A stretch of 39,345 nucleotides of DNA from an uncultured Lachnospiraceae bacterium (lineage in GTDB: Bacteria > Bacillota > Clostridia > Lachnospirales > Lachnospiraceae), in the NCBI GenBank assembly GCA_947246015.1, contig CAMXQE010000033.1:1-39345 (forward strand), given 5' to 3'. Position numbers and translations under genes: made by a program. Shown piece after piece: positions 23,061 through 31,589 of this stretch. The notes below the pieces were generated by a model. That model saw nothing but the letters and a program-made list of their open reading frames with translations. It was not told the DNA's origin and did not search any database. How positions within the stretch are numbered: the first letter of the stretch is position 1; the number at the start of each line of letters is the position of its first letter.

Positions 23061-24257
23061 ATGAATATATTAGTCATTAACTGCGGAAGCTCATCACTGA
23101 AATTCCAGTTAATTGATTCTGAAAGCGAACAGGTCAGTGCAAAGGGATTATGTGAAAGAATCGGTATTGAGGGCAGCCAGCTTGTATACAGTCCTGCCGG
23201 CGGAGAGAAAACAACGACCGTAACCCCCATGCCTGACCATACGGCGGCCATTAAACTGGTATTACAGGCATTGACCGACGAGAAAACGGGAGTGGTAAAA
23301 AGCCTGGATGAAATCGGGGCAGTCGGACACCGCATCGTACATGGCGGGGAAAAATTTGCAGCTTCTACACTGATTACGGACGAAGTGATACAGGCTATCG
23401 AAGAATGCAATGAATTGGCGCCTCTGCATAATCCCGCTAACTTAATCGGCATTGCAGCGTGCAGGGAACTGATGCCGGAGACACCCATGGTGGGAGTCTT
23501 TGACACAGCGTTCCATCAGACGATGCCGGAAGAAGCCTATATGTACGGTCTTCCCTATGAATATTATAAAAAATATAAAGTAAGAAGATACGGCTTCCAT
23601 GGCACAAGCCATTCCTATGTTTCCCATAGAGCGGCGGAAGTTCTGAACCGGAACTATGAAGATTTGAAGATAATTGTCTGCCATTTGGGCAACGGCGCCA
23701 GCGTATCCGCCGTTAAGAATGGTAAATGCGTGGATACTTCCATGGGGCTTACTCCTTTGGAGGGCCTGATTATGGGAACCCGTTCCGGTGATATCGACCC
23801 GGCGATTATTGAATTCCTCGCACATAAAGAGAATAAGAGTATTGACGATATTATGAAAGTCCTGAACAAAGAATCCGGCGTGCTGGGACTTTCCGACGGA
23901 CTCTCTTCCGATTTCCGTGATTTGGAGGAAAGCTACCGTAAAGGAGAGGAGGCAGGTATCCGTACTTTAAAGACCTTTTCCTATCGGGTGGCGAAATATA
24001 TCGGCGCATATACGGCCGCAATGAACGGAGTGGATGCCATCTGCTTCACGGCAGGATTGGGTGAGAACGGTTCTTTCGTACGGAGCATGATTTGTGAATA
24101 CTTAGGCTATCTCGGAATCGCAATCGACGCGGAAGCAAACGGCAAACGCGGCGAGGATATTGTGATATCCACTGCGGATTCCGGGACGAAAGTTTTGGTA
24201 ATCCCTACCAATGAAGAACTGGCTATCGCAAGAGAAACAGTTGCGTTGGTAAAATAA
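23061..24257 (+). CDS. ackA: Acetate kinase
   Basis: AckA transfers phosphate from acetyl phosphate to ADP, making acetate and ATP. The 398-residue protein has the usual length. It opens with MNILVINCGSSSLKFQLID (phosphate-binding loop) and contains GHRIVHGGEKF, VFDTAFHQTMPE, RRYGFHGTSHSYVS (catalytic region), CHLGNGASV, DTSMGLTPLEGLIMGTRSGDIDPA and CFTAGLGENG. A GGAGGG ribosome site lies just upstream. It follows pta and is closed by a weak terminator-like hairpin. Confidence 0.97.
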   Translation: MNILVINCGSSSLKFQLIDSESEQVSAKGLCERIGIEGSQLVYSPAGGEKTTTVTPMPDHTAAIKLVLQALTDEKTGVVKSLDEIGAVGHRIVHGGEKFAASTLITDEVIQAIEECNELAPLHNPANLIGIAACRELMPETPMVGVFDTAFHQTMPEEAYMYGLPYEYYKKYKVRRYGFHGTSHSYVSHRAAEVLNRNYEDLKIIVCHLGNGASVSAVKNGKCVDTSMGLTPLEGLIMGTRSGDIDPAIIEFLAHKENKSIDDIMKVLNKESGVLGLSDGLSSDFRDLEESYRKGEEAGIRTLKTFSYRVAKYIGAYTAAMNGVDAICFTAGLGENGSFVRSMICEYLGYLGIAIDAEANGKRGEDIVISTADSGTKVLVIPTNEELAIARETVALVK

Positions 24258-24284
24258 GAATTTTATACGGGACAGTATATGGTC

Positions 24285-24314
24285 AGCCGCAGAGCATTGG
24301 GTTCTGCGGCTTTC
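24285..24314 (+). terminator. Weak terminator-like hairpin after ackA
   Basis: AGCCGCAGA (24285-24293) pairs perfectly with TCTGCGGCT (24303-24311), followed by a short TTCCCG tail. The U tract is poor, so termination may be partial. Its position also argues that the next gene does not start at the in-frame ATG at 24279. Confidence 0.5.
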
Positions 24315-24347
24315 CCGTCATTATACCGGTCAGCGGAGGAAGGGAAA

Positions 24348-25577
24348 GTGAATAAAAGTAAGAAAAATGCATGTTTTACAAGAAAAATGAAAAAAACCCA
24401 CACCATCCTCCTGCCGCAGATGCTGGAATATCATTCCTGTTTCCTAAAGGCCGCTTTTGAAGGAAGCGGTTACCGCTTTGATATCATGCATGGGAGTAAG
24501 AAATTAAAAGACAGGGCGTTAAAATATATCAATCATGATTACTGTTATCCGGGCGTGTTGATTGTTGGACAGATATTGGAAGTCTTAGAGGAAAAGAGTT
24601 ATCCGGCGGACCGGATTGCTTTTATGGAACCGCAGGCCGGAGGGGCCTGCCGGGCCGGAAATTATTATCAGACGATTATCCATACTTTGAAAAAATGCGG
24701 ACAGGAACAGATTCCCGTCATTTCTTTGAATTTCCGCGGGCAGGAAAAACATCCCGGTTTCCGCATTACGCCGAAGCTTTTGTCAGCTGCGGTTGCAGCC
24801 GTTTGTTTCGGGGATTTAATGATGTGTCTGTATCAACAGGTAAAGCCATATGAAGACAGGAGTGGTGAGGCGGACCGGGTGCGGTATGAGCTGGAACAGG
24901 AAATCATGGAGCATCTCCGGATGCATCAGGGAATACATGGAAAGAAAAGAAGAGAGATTTACCGTCATATGATAAAGGCATTTGCAGGAATTGCCGTGCA
25001 TAAAGAAGAAAAGAAAAAGATTGGAATTACAGGTGAAATCTATGTGAAATTTTCTTCCATCGGAAATCACGGTTTGGAAGACTTTCTGCTGGAGCACAAC
25101 TGCGAGTGTATGACGGGCGGCTTCATCAATTATGCAATTTATATCATGGACAGCGAAAAAAGTGTTTACCAACTGAACCATTCGAATAAGATACCGCTTA
25201 AGGCATACGATATGATCTTAAAATATCTGAAAAGGGTTCAGAAAGAACTTTATCTTGAAATCGGACGAAGCGGCCGTTTCCGGGCAGAGCTGCCTTTTGA
25301 CAGCCTTAAGAAAAAAGCGGAAGATATCATTGGCTGCAGCTGTATAACCGGAGACGGATGGCTGGTGGCTGCGGAAGTCGGGGCAGCTGTCGAATGTGGA
25401 TGTAAAAATGTGCTGATTCTCCATCCTTTTGGCTGTCTGGTCAGCCATGTATGCGAAAGAGGAATCCTGCATAAGCTGCGTATGCGGTATCCCGGAGTGA
25501 ATATTCAGACCATCGAATATGATTATGATTCCAGCAATGTTCTGAGGGAAAGCCGGATTTTACTGGGGCTGGGCTGA
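24348..25577 (+). CDS. Stand-alone protein related to 2-hydroxyacyl-CoA dehydratase activases (DUF2229-type)
   Basis: The start chosen is GTG 24348, with GGAGG eight nt upstream. ATG 24387 is an alternative, and ATG 24279 lies within the ackA terminator region. The product has 409 residues. It resembles the non-ASKHA region of large CoA-dehydratase activase-related proteins: HDYCYPGVLIVGQILE, FMEPQAGGACRAGNY, GEIYVKFSSIGNHGLEDFL, and LILHPFGCLVSHVCERG near the C-terminus. The several Cys (NHDYC, GGAC, CSC, CGC, PFGC) could hold an Fe-S cluster. No ATPase activase domain or dehydratase subunits are nearby. The role is unknown, and the family placement is from memory of motif style. Confidence 0.6.
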   Translation: MNKSKKNACFTRKMKKTHTILLPQMLEYHSCFLKAAFEGSGYRFDIMHGSKKLKDRALKYINHDYCYPGVLIVGQILEVLEEKSYPADRIAFMEPQAGGACRAGNYYQTIIHTLKKCGQEQIPVISLNFRGQEKHPGFRITPKLLSAAVAAVCFGDLMMCLYQQVKPYEDRSGEADRVRYELEQEIMEHLRMHQGIHGKKRREIYRHMIKAFAGIAVHKEEKKKIGITGEIYVKFSSIGNHGLEDFLLEHNCECMTGGFINYAIYIMDSEKSVYQLNHSNKIPLKAYDMILKYLKRVQKELYLEIGRSGRFRAELPFDSLKKKAEDIIGCSCITGDGWLVAAEVGAAVECGCKNVLILHPFGCLVSHVCERGILHKLRMRYPGVNIQTIEYDYDSSNVLRESRILLGLG

Positions 25578-25664
25578 ATTTTTAACCGTCGGAAAGAAGT
25601 ATGGAGTGTCATAGTTTTGCGATTTTCCTAATATATATTACAAAGACCGTTGCAGGTAACATGC

Positions 25665-26510
25665 ATGATTGGAAACAAACTAAAAAAACAGCGGAAAAAC
25701 ATTCTGATTGCGCTCATTCTGTGCGCCATGTTTTTCGCTGGCAGGGGAGCCGGATATCTGACACAGAAACTGGAGGCTGCTTCAGGCCGCCCGATTAATT
25801 CCGTAGGCTCCACCCATATTGCCGCTTCCGAAAACTGGGGGCTGGGCGGTTACGGGGATGAGACCCAGCCCACGGGAATTGCCTCCGCAGAGGAACTGAA
25901 GAAATACGATGCCTATTATGTAGGGGATGCGAAGGAAAAAGTCATTTACCTGACGTTCGATGCCGGATATGAAAATGGTAATACGGAGCCTATTCTGGAT
26001 GCACTAAAGAAACACAATGCACCCGCTACGTTTTTTGTCGTAGGACATTATCTGGAATCGGCGCCTGAACTGGTGAAACGGATGGCAGCAGAAGGCCATT
26101 GTGTAGGAAATCATACCTACCATCATCCGGATATGTCCAAAATATCAGATAAGGCTTCCTTCCAAAAAGAAATGGACGATGTGGCAAAGGCATATAAAGA
26201 AATTACCGGAGAAGAACTCACCATGTATTACCGGCCTCCCCAGGGCAAATACAGTGTAGAAAATCTTGCCATGGCGAAGGAACTGGGTTATAAGACATTT
26301 TTCTGGAGCCTTGCTTATGTGGACTGGTATCAGGATAAACAGCCGTCAAAAGAGGAAGCTTTTGAGAAACTGACAGGCCGGATTCATCCCGGAGCTATCG
26401 TGCTGCTGCACAGCACTTCTCAGACGAATGGGGAAATCATGGATGAACTGCTGACGAAATGGGAGGAAATGGGCTATACGTTTAAGCCTTTGTCTGATTT
26501 GGTACAGTAA
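25665..26510 (+). CDS. PdaA-like polysaccharide (peptidoglycan) deacetylase
   Basis: The start at ATG 25665 (MIGNKLKKQRKN) is preferred over the TTG at 25650; the ribosome site is weak. The 281-residue protein has a basic tip and a single membrane segment (ILIALILCAMFFAG), so it is exported and probably anchored. The NodB domain follows: VIYLTFDAGYENGNT with Ala at the usual second Asp (TFDAG, as in PdaA), HTYHHPDM (metal His residues), YYRPPQGKYS, and GAIVLLHSTSQ. PdaA-type enzymes remove N-acetyl groups from muramic acid on the way to muramic-delta-lactam in spore cortex. A sporulation role here is an inference from family resemblance. Confidence 0.87.
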   Translation: MIGNKLKKQRKNILIALILCAMFFAGRGAGYLTQKLEAASGRPINSVGSTHIAASENWGLGGYGDETQPTGIASAEELKKYDAYYVGDAKEKVIYLTFDAGYENGNTEPILDALKKHNAPATFFVVGHYLESAPELVKRMAAEGHCVGNHTYHHPDMSKISDKASFQKEMDDVAKAYKEITGEELTMYYRPPQGKYSVENLAMAKELGYKTFFWSLAYVDWYQDKQPSKEEAFEKLTGRIHPGAIVLLHSTSQTNGEIMDELLTKWEEMGYTFKPLSDLVQ

Positions 26511-26585
26511 TGGAAAGCAGGAACGGTAATGGCGTTAAGAACCATGCGCTGTGGTATAAACGGGGATAGAAGGGGATTAGGCGAT

Positions 26586-27023
26586 ATGGGAAAAATTTCA
26601 ACGGATCAGAAGCTTCAGCTGGTACAAAGGATACGGGCAGAAAGCATGGATAACCGGATGCGGATGAGAAGCCGTGAACGGCTGCTGTATGGAGGCGGTA
26701 AAACGGAGGAGGAACTTCCTTTATTCAGTAAGGGATACCACGATTATGGAAAAGGAGGACGGGAACTATATGCCTTGGAAGAAGAAACAGCTCCTGCCGG
26801 GGAAGTTTCCTTCTCGTCCTTTAAATTCAGGCTTGTACTTGCGGCAGTCCTGTTTACCGCCTTTCTTCTGGCGGATTCAGGCAGCGGAAGCATCGCCGGA
26901 TTCTCCACGGCAGCGGTACGGGAAGAAATCAATAAGGATTTTGATACCGGTTTGGATGAAGTAGTATTTGATTTTGAGAATAATTTCCCGTATACTCTAT
27001 TTGAAGACATTTCAAAAGAATAA
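26586..27023 (+). CDS. Hypothetical single-helix membrane protein
   Basis: I do not recognise this gene. The start at ATG 26586 (MGKISTDQKL) has AGGGGA upstream, and further in-frame ATGs lie at 26529 and 26544. From 26586 it encodes 145 residues: a basic, Arg- and Met-rich first half (RMRMRSRERLLYGGG), one hydrophobic segment FRLVLAAVLFTAFLLA near residues 82-97, then an acidic tail (FDTGLDEVVFDFENNF). The layout suggests the N-terminus inside and the acidic tail outside. It sits between the deacetylase and the radical SAM gene, 20 nt ahead of the latter, so it is probably in the same transcript. Confidence 0.65.
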   Translation: MGKISTDQKLQLVQRIRAESMDNRMRMRSRERLLYGGGKTEEELPLFSKGYHDYGKGGRELYALEEETAPAGEVSFSSFKFRLVLAAVLFTAFLLADSGSGSIAGFSTAAVREEINKDFDTGLDEVVFDFENNFPYTLFEDISKE

Positions 27024-27043
27024 AAAACGCAGATTGGAGAATT

Positions 27044-28966
27044 ATGGGAAAGCTTGCATTAAAAGATGAAATACTGCTTCGCATAGAGAAGCCGGCACGC
27101 TATATCGGCAACGAGGTCAATGCCGTAATAAAAGATAAGAATGAGGTAGATGTCCGCATGGCGATGTGTTTTCCGGATGTGTATGAAATCGGCATGTCGC
27201 ATCTGGGCATCCAGATTCTGTATGATATGTTCAACCGTTTCGAAGATGTATGGTGCGAACGGGTTTATTCGCCATGGGTGGATTTGGACCGGATTATGAG
27301 GGAGGAAAACATCCCTCTTTTCGGGCTGGAGTCACAGGAACCGGTTAAGGACCTGGATTTTCTGGCTATTACGATTCAGTATGAGATGTGTTATACAAAT
27401 ATTTTACAGATACTCGACTTATCACAGATTCCGCTCTGTGCAAAGGACCGGACATGGGAGCATCCGATTGTCATAGGAGGAGGGCCCTGTACTTACAATC
27501 CGGAGCCGATTGCGGAATTTTTTGACCTTTTTTACATCGGAGAAGGGGAAACACGCTACCGGGAGCTCCTTGACCTCTATAAAGAAGCACGCAGAGAGGG
27601 TGTAACAAGAACGGAATTTCTAAGAAGGGCCGCGAAACTGCCCGGTATCTATGTACCGGCATTTTATCAGGTGGAATACAAAGAAAACGGTACGATTCAA
27701 TCCATGAAACCTGTTGAGGAAGGGATTCCGGAGACTATCCGGAAAGAAATCGAAATGGAGGTATCGGATACCTATTATCCGCGTAAACCAATTGTTCCTT
27801 TTATTAAAGTGACACAGGACAGAGTCGTATTGGAAATCCAAAGAGGCTGTATCCGTGGCTGCCGTTTCTGCCAGGCCGGACAGCTGTACCGGCCCGTCAG
27901 GGAACGGGATGTGGACATGCTGAAGGAATATGCGCTGGACATGTTGAAAAATACAGGACACGAAGAAATCTCCTTAAGTTCCTTAAGTTCCAGCGACTAT
28001 TCCAAACTGCCGGAATTAATCGACTTTCTTATAGAAGAGTGCCGTAGGAAGAACATTAATATTTCCCTTCCGTCCTTAAGGATTGACGCTTTCTCCTTAG
28101 ATGTCATGAGCAAGGTACAGGATGTACGGAAGAGCAGCCTGACGTTTGCTCCGGAGGCCGGCAGCCAAAGGCTGAGAGATGTCATCAACAAAGGATTGAC
28201 CGAGTCAGTCATACTGGAAGGGGCCGCTATGGCATTCAAAGGGGGATGGACCAGGGTGAAACTTTATTTCATGCTGGGTCTGCCTACGGAGACGGAAGAG
28301 GATATTAAGGGAATCGGCGACTTATGTAACAAGATTGCGGCGGTATTTTTTGAAACCGTTCCTAAAGAACAGCGGGTGAACGGGAAAGTACAGATTGTGG
28401 CAAGTACTTCGTTCTTTATTCCCAAGCCTTTTACTCCCTTCCAGTGGGCAGCCATGTGTACGAAGGAGGAATTTTTGGACAAGGCTTATGCCACCCGCAC
28501 CTCCATTAAGGAACAGCTGAACCAGAAAAGCATCAAATATAACTGGCATGAAGCGGATGTCAGCGTTTTGGAAGGTGTTTTTGCGAGAGGCGACCGGAAA
28601 ATAGCAAACGTCATTCTAAAAGCCTACGAAAAAGGTTGTCTTTTTGATGCATGGAGCGAATATTTCCAAAACGGAGTATGGATGGAGGCTTTTGAGGAAT
28701 GCGGCATTGATATCGGTTTTTATACCACAAGGGAACGGGAACCGGAGGAAATTTTCCCCTGGGATTTTCTTGACTGCGGTATAACGAAGGAATTTCTGTT
28801 AAGGGAATGGAAGAAAGCGAAAAGTGAAACGGTTTCGCCCAACTGCCGGATACAGTGTCAGGGATGCGGCGCAAACCGCTTTGGCGGCGGTGTCTGCTTT
28901 GAGGAAAAGAATGCTTCTATCGGAAAGGAATTAGAATCCGGAAAGGAATTGGAATGCAGAATATGA
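27044..28966 (+). CDS. Radical SAM protein of the TIGR03960 family (B12-binding-like N-terminus)
   Basis: A 640-residue protein. The N-terminal third (about 20-200) resembles the cobalamin-binding-like domain of B12-radical SAM enzymes (VDVRMAMCFPDVYEIGMSHLG, HPIVIGGGPCTYNPEP, FYIGEGE). The radical SAM core carries the cluster motif CIRGCRFC (C269, C273, C276), then SLSSLSSSDYSKLPEL, TFAPEAGSQRLRDVINKG and LYFMLGLPTETEEDI. A C-terminal Cys-rich tail reads NCRIQCQGCGANRFGGGVC. The reaction is unknown. It overlaps the start of its usual partner (TIGR03936) and lies ahead of RNase E/G and rplU. This arrangement recurs in Firmicutes and hints at a role in RNA or ribosome modification. Confidence 0.88.
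   Translation: MGKLALKDEILLRIEKPARYIGNEVNAVIKDKNEVDVRMAMCFPDVYEIGMSHLGIQILYDMFNRFEDVWCERVYSPWVDLDRIMREENIPLFGLESQEPVKDLDFLAITIQYEMCYTNILQILDLSQIPLCAKDRTWEHPIVIGGGPCTYNPEPIAEFFDLFYIGEGETRYRELLDLYKEARREGVTRTEFLRRAAKLPGIYVPAFYQVEYKENGTIQSMKPVEEGIPETIRKEIEMEVSDTYYPRKPIVPFIKVTQDRVVLEIQRGCIRGCRFCQAGQLYRPVRERDVDMLKEYALDMLKNTGHEEISLSSLSSSDYSKLPELIDFLIEECRRKNINISLPSLRIDAFSLDVMSKVQDVRKSSLTFAPEAGSQRLRDVINKGLTESVILEGAAMAFKGGWTRVKLYFMLGLPTETEEDIKGIGDLCNKIAAVFFETVPKEQRVNGKVQIVASTSFFIPKPFTPFQWAAMCTKEEFLDKAYATRTSIKEQLNQKSIKYNWHEADVSVLEGVFARGDRKIANVILKAYEKGCLFDAWSEYFQNGVWMEAFEECGIDIGFYTTREREPEEIFPWDFLDCGITKEFLLREWKKAKSETVSPNCRIQCQGCGANRFGGGVCFEEKNASIGKELESGKELECRI
28921..28956 (+). repeat. 18-bp tandem duplication at a gene junction
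   Basis: Two units, CGGAAAGGAATTAGAATC (28921-28938) and CGGAAAGGAATTGGAATG (28939-28956), match at 16 of 18 positions. They encode the repeated GKELE near the radical SAM C-terminus. The second unit supplies both the AAAGGA ribosome site and the ATG of the next gene. Confidence 0.75.
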
Positions 28967-29679
28967 AATTAAGGATAAAATTTGCCAAATCAGGCGCTAT
29001 GCGTTTTATCGGGCATTTGGATGTGATGCGGTATTTTCAGAAAGCTATCCGGAGAGCCGGAATCGATGTTGCCTATTCGGAGGGGTTCAGCCCGCATCAG
29101 ATTATGTCTTTTGCCGCACCCTTAGGCGTTGGACTGGAAAGCAGAGGAGAGTATTTCGATCTGGAGGTTCATTCTTATACCTCATCAGAAGAAATGAAAG
29201 AACGGCTGAATCAGGTTATGGTGCCGGGAATGGAGATATTAAGCGTTACTTTATTGGATGAACATACGAAAAATGCGATGGCAAGCGTGGCAGCGGCAGC
29301 TTACTCTGTCCGTTTCCGGGACGGATACGAGCCTAAATTTGACTGGGTGAGTCAGTCGGCGCTTTTTTATGCAAAACCGTCCATTCCGGTAACGAAGAAA
29401 ACAAAAAAAAGTGAAGTACAGCTGGATTTAAAGCCGTCCATCTATTCCATGGAGGTACGGGAAGGAGAAGATGGAAGACCTGTCCTTTATCTGCTGGTGG
29501 ATGCCAGCAGTTCCGGAAATATCAAACCGGCCTTAGTTATGGAAACTTTTCTTAAAGAAAACGGGGAAGATTTTTCAGATTTATCCCTCCTCATAACGAG
29601 GGAAGATACGTTCACCAATGCGGGTACGGAAAAGCAGCCCAGACTGGTGCCTTTAGAGGAGGTCGGAAAATCTTTCTGA
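28954..29679 (+). CDS. TIGR03936-family radical SAM-linked protein (DUF2344)
   Basis: A 241-residue partner of the preceding enzyme. It opens with KLRIKFAKSGAMRFIGHLDVMRYFQKAIRRAG, then YSEGFSPHQIMSFAAPLGVGLES, the recognisable start of this family. The rest is less conserved. ATG 28954 is preferred because AAAGGA lies 6 nt upstream; ATG 28963, overlapping the previous stop as ATGA, is possible. No catalytic motif is evident. In some genomes the two proteins are fused, which argues for a complex. Function is unknown. Confidence 0.85.
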   Translation: MQNMKLRIKFAKSGAMRFIGHLDVMRYFQKAIRRAGIDVAYSEGFSPHQIMSFAAPLGVGLESRGEYFDLEVHSYTSSEEMKERLNQVMVPGMEILSVTLLDEHTKNAMASVAAAAYSVRFRDGYEPKFDWVSQSALFYAKPSIPVTKKTKKSEVQLDLKPSIYSMEVREGEDGRPVLYLLVDASSSGNIKPALVMETFLKENGEDFSDLSLLITREDTFTNAGTEKQPRLVPLEEVGKSF

Positions 29680-30917
29680 TGAAGGGAATGGAAACCACCA
29701 TGAATGACAGGAAATATATTGTGCTGAGACGTAACAGGCAGATTGTGTCCCTTTTGTTTCACGGCAGCCGGCTGATGGCAGCCCACGCGGAAGAAGAACA
29801 ATGCACAGACAGTCTGTTGGGAAATATCTATGTGGCCCGTGTGAAGAACATCGTGAAAAACATCCATGCTGCATTTGTGGAAATAGAACCGGGAAAAAAC
29901 TGCTTTCTCGACCTTCGGGAAGCAAAAGAACCGATTTTGCTGAACCGCCGTTACGACGGGAGACTTCTTGCAGAGGATGAGATTATCGTTCAGGTTTATA
30001 AAGAAGCAGCCAGAAACAAACCTCCGGCTGTCACCTGCGCGCTTTCACTGGATGGCAAATACTGCGTGGTGACGAAGGGTAAACCCGGTATTGCTTATTC
30101 GTCCAAACTATCGGCAAAGACAAAAGAGCAGTTAAGCCGGGAACTGGAGAAGGTGGATTTCCCGCTGGATGAATACGGAAAGGAATACGGCATAATCATC
30201 CGTACGAATGCAGGCGGACTGGAGACAGACCTTATGCCACTGATGCAGGAAATTGCCATATTGGCTAAGCAGCTGCAGAACATCCTTCAAAACGGTATCC
30301 ATCGCACCTGTTATTCCGTACTTTTGCAAAAACCTTCCGGATACTTGCAGAAACTGCGTGATTTGCAGGACGGCTGGTGCGATGAGATTCTTACGGACGG
30401 GGAAGATATTTACCGGAACGTCTGTGATTATGTCAGGGAACATCCGGATTTCCAACTTCCGGCGGTACGGTTCTATCAGGATGAGCGGCTTCCCCTTGCA
30501 AAGCTCTATGCAGTGGAAACCCGGCTGAAAGAAGCGCTTGATAAAAAGGTATGGCTGAAATCAGGGGGATATCTTTTGATAGAACCTACGGAAGCGCTTA
30601 CTGTCATTGATGTGAACACCGGTAAAGTGACTTCAGGGAAAGAGGCTCAGGATAATCATTTCCAGACAAACATGGAGGCGGCCGAAGAAATCGCCAGACA
30701 GCTTTCCCTGCGGAATCTGTCCGGCATTATCATCGTAGATTTCATCAATATGCCAAAAGAACAATACCGCCAGATGCTGATGGAACATTTGCGGGAACTG
30801 TTAAAGAAAGACGCGGTAAAAACTGCTTTAATCGATATCACGGCATTGGGGCTGGTGGAAATTACAAGAATGAAAACAAGCAAACCGCTCAGCGAGCAGT
30901 TAATGCCGCATTCCTAA
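29679..30917 (+). CDS. rng: Short ribonuclease E/G-family protein
   Basis: This is an endoribonuclease for rRNA/mRNA processing. The start is taken at ATG 29679, overlapping the previous stop (TGATG), with GAGGAGG at 29655-29661; ATG 29700 is an alternative. In 412 residues it has the S1-like region early (GNIYVARVKNIVKNIHAAFVEI, about 48-69) and the DNase I-like catalytic part with VIDVNTGK (D311) and IIVDFINM (D354), the two metal-binding Asp positions. It ends right after LVEITRMKTSKPLSEQL. The CPxC zinc-link and small domain that follow in E. coli RNase E/G are missing, so the tetramer must form differently or not at all. It lies between the radical SAM pair and the ribosomal genes. Confidence 0.88.
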   Translation: MKGMETTMNDRKYIVLRRNRQIVSLLFHGSRLMAAHAEEEQCTDSLLGNIYVARVKNIVKNIHAAFVEIEPGKNCFLDLREAKEPILLNRRYDGRLLAEDEIIVQVYKEAARNKPPAVTCALSLDGKYCVVTKGKPGIAYSSKLSAKTKEQLSRELEKVDFPLDEYGKEYGIIIRTNAGGLETDLMPLMQEIAILAKQLQNILQNGIHRTCYSVLLQKPSGYLQKLRDLQDGWCDEILTDGEDIYRNVCDYVREHPDFQLPAVRFYQDERLPLAKLYAVETRLKEALDKKVWLKSGGYLLIEPTEALTVIDVNTGKVTSGKEAQDNHFQTNMEAAEEIARQLSLRNLSGIIIVDFINMPKEQYRQMLMEHLRELLKKDAVKTALIDITALGLVEITRMKTSKPLSEQLMPHS

Positions 30918-30962
30918 AGCGTGTTTGCAAACTACAGGAATTTCAGACGAGGAAGGAATAAA

Positions 30963-31538
30963 ATGATGCAGCTTATTAAAATGGAAAAAGTGAAGGATGG
31001 GAAATATCTGAAAAATTATGAACTTACCTACCTGAACAAAGCGGGCAGGGAGAAGAAATATGAGATTGTCAGCCGGAAAGAGCTGAAAAATGCAGAAGAT
31101 ATCGGGAAAAAAGTCAGCGGAATATCCATAGCCGCCGTAAACGGCGGGAAGCTCCTGTTATTGAAGGAATTCCGTATGGGTGTAAACAAAAGCGTATATA
31201 ATCTGTGCGCCGGAATGATGGAGGAGGGCGAGACGGTCATGGACTGCATCAGGCGGGAACTATACGAGGAAACAGGGCTTTCCGTGAAAAAAATCATCGA
31301 TATCCTTCCGGCGTCCTTTGCTGCTGTGGCGATATCCGATATGAAGACCCATATCGTTTTTGTGGAAGCAGAAGGAGAATTTGAAGACCATACGTCCGAA
31401 AATGAAATGATTGAAGCCGGCTTTTACAGCCGTGAAGAGACAGCCGCTCTTTTGCAGACAGAGGAATTCAGTTCCCGGGCGCAGATGATTGCTTATTTCT
31501 TTTCCAAAAATCTTTTTCCGGGCGCAGACATGGCATAA
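30963..31538 (+). CDS. NUDIX hydrolase (ADP-ribose pyrophosphatase-like)
   Basis: The start at ATG 30963 (MMQLIKMEK) has AGGAAGGA upstream; the longer frame from 30921 has no ribosome site. The 191-residue protein has a complete Nudix box, GMMEEGETVMDCIRRELYEETGL, matching Gx5Ex7REUxEExGU. The preceding beta region (LLLLKEFRMGVNKSVYNLCAG) resembles the ADP-ribose pyrophosphatase subgroup, where a substrate Arg or basic residue lies before the box. It probably hydrolyses a nucleoside diphosphate derivative; the exact substrate is open. It ends the upstream transcript, just before the L21 promoter. Confidence 0.87.
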   Translation: MMQLIKMEKVKDGKYLKNYELTYLNKAGREKKYEIVSRKELKNAEDIGKKVSGISIAAVNGGKLLLLKEFRMGVNKSVYNLCAGMMEEGETVMDCIRRELYEETGLSVKKIIDILPASFAAVAISDMKTHIVFVEAEGEFEDHTSENEMIEAGFYSREETAALLQTEEFSSRAQMIAYFFSKNLFPGADMA

Positions 31539-31554
31539 ATATGCAAAAAAAATC

Positions 31555-31583
31555 TTGACACATCCAGTCATAGATGCTAAAGT
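31555..31583 (+). promoter_or_regulatory. Promoter of the rplU ribosomal operon
   Basis: Perfect TTGACA (31555-31560), 17-nt spacer, TAAAGT -10 (31578-31583) preceded by TGC, so an extended -10. Predicted start is near 31590, giving a leader of about 105 nt that holds the L21 leader structure. Confidence 0.75.
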
Positions 31584-31589
31584 ATAGGA

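Noticed and set aside
24279..24347. N-terminal extension of the DUF2229-type gene from ATG 24279
   Set aside because: It runs through the ackA terminator-like hairpin and lacks a ribosome site; GTG 24348 has GGAGG at proper spacing.
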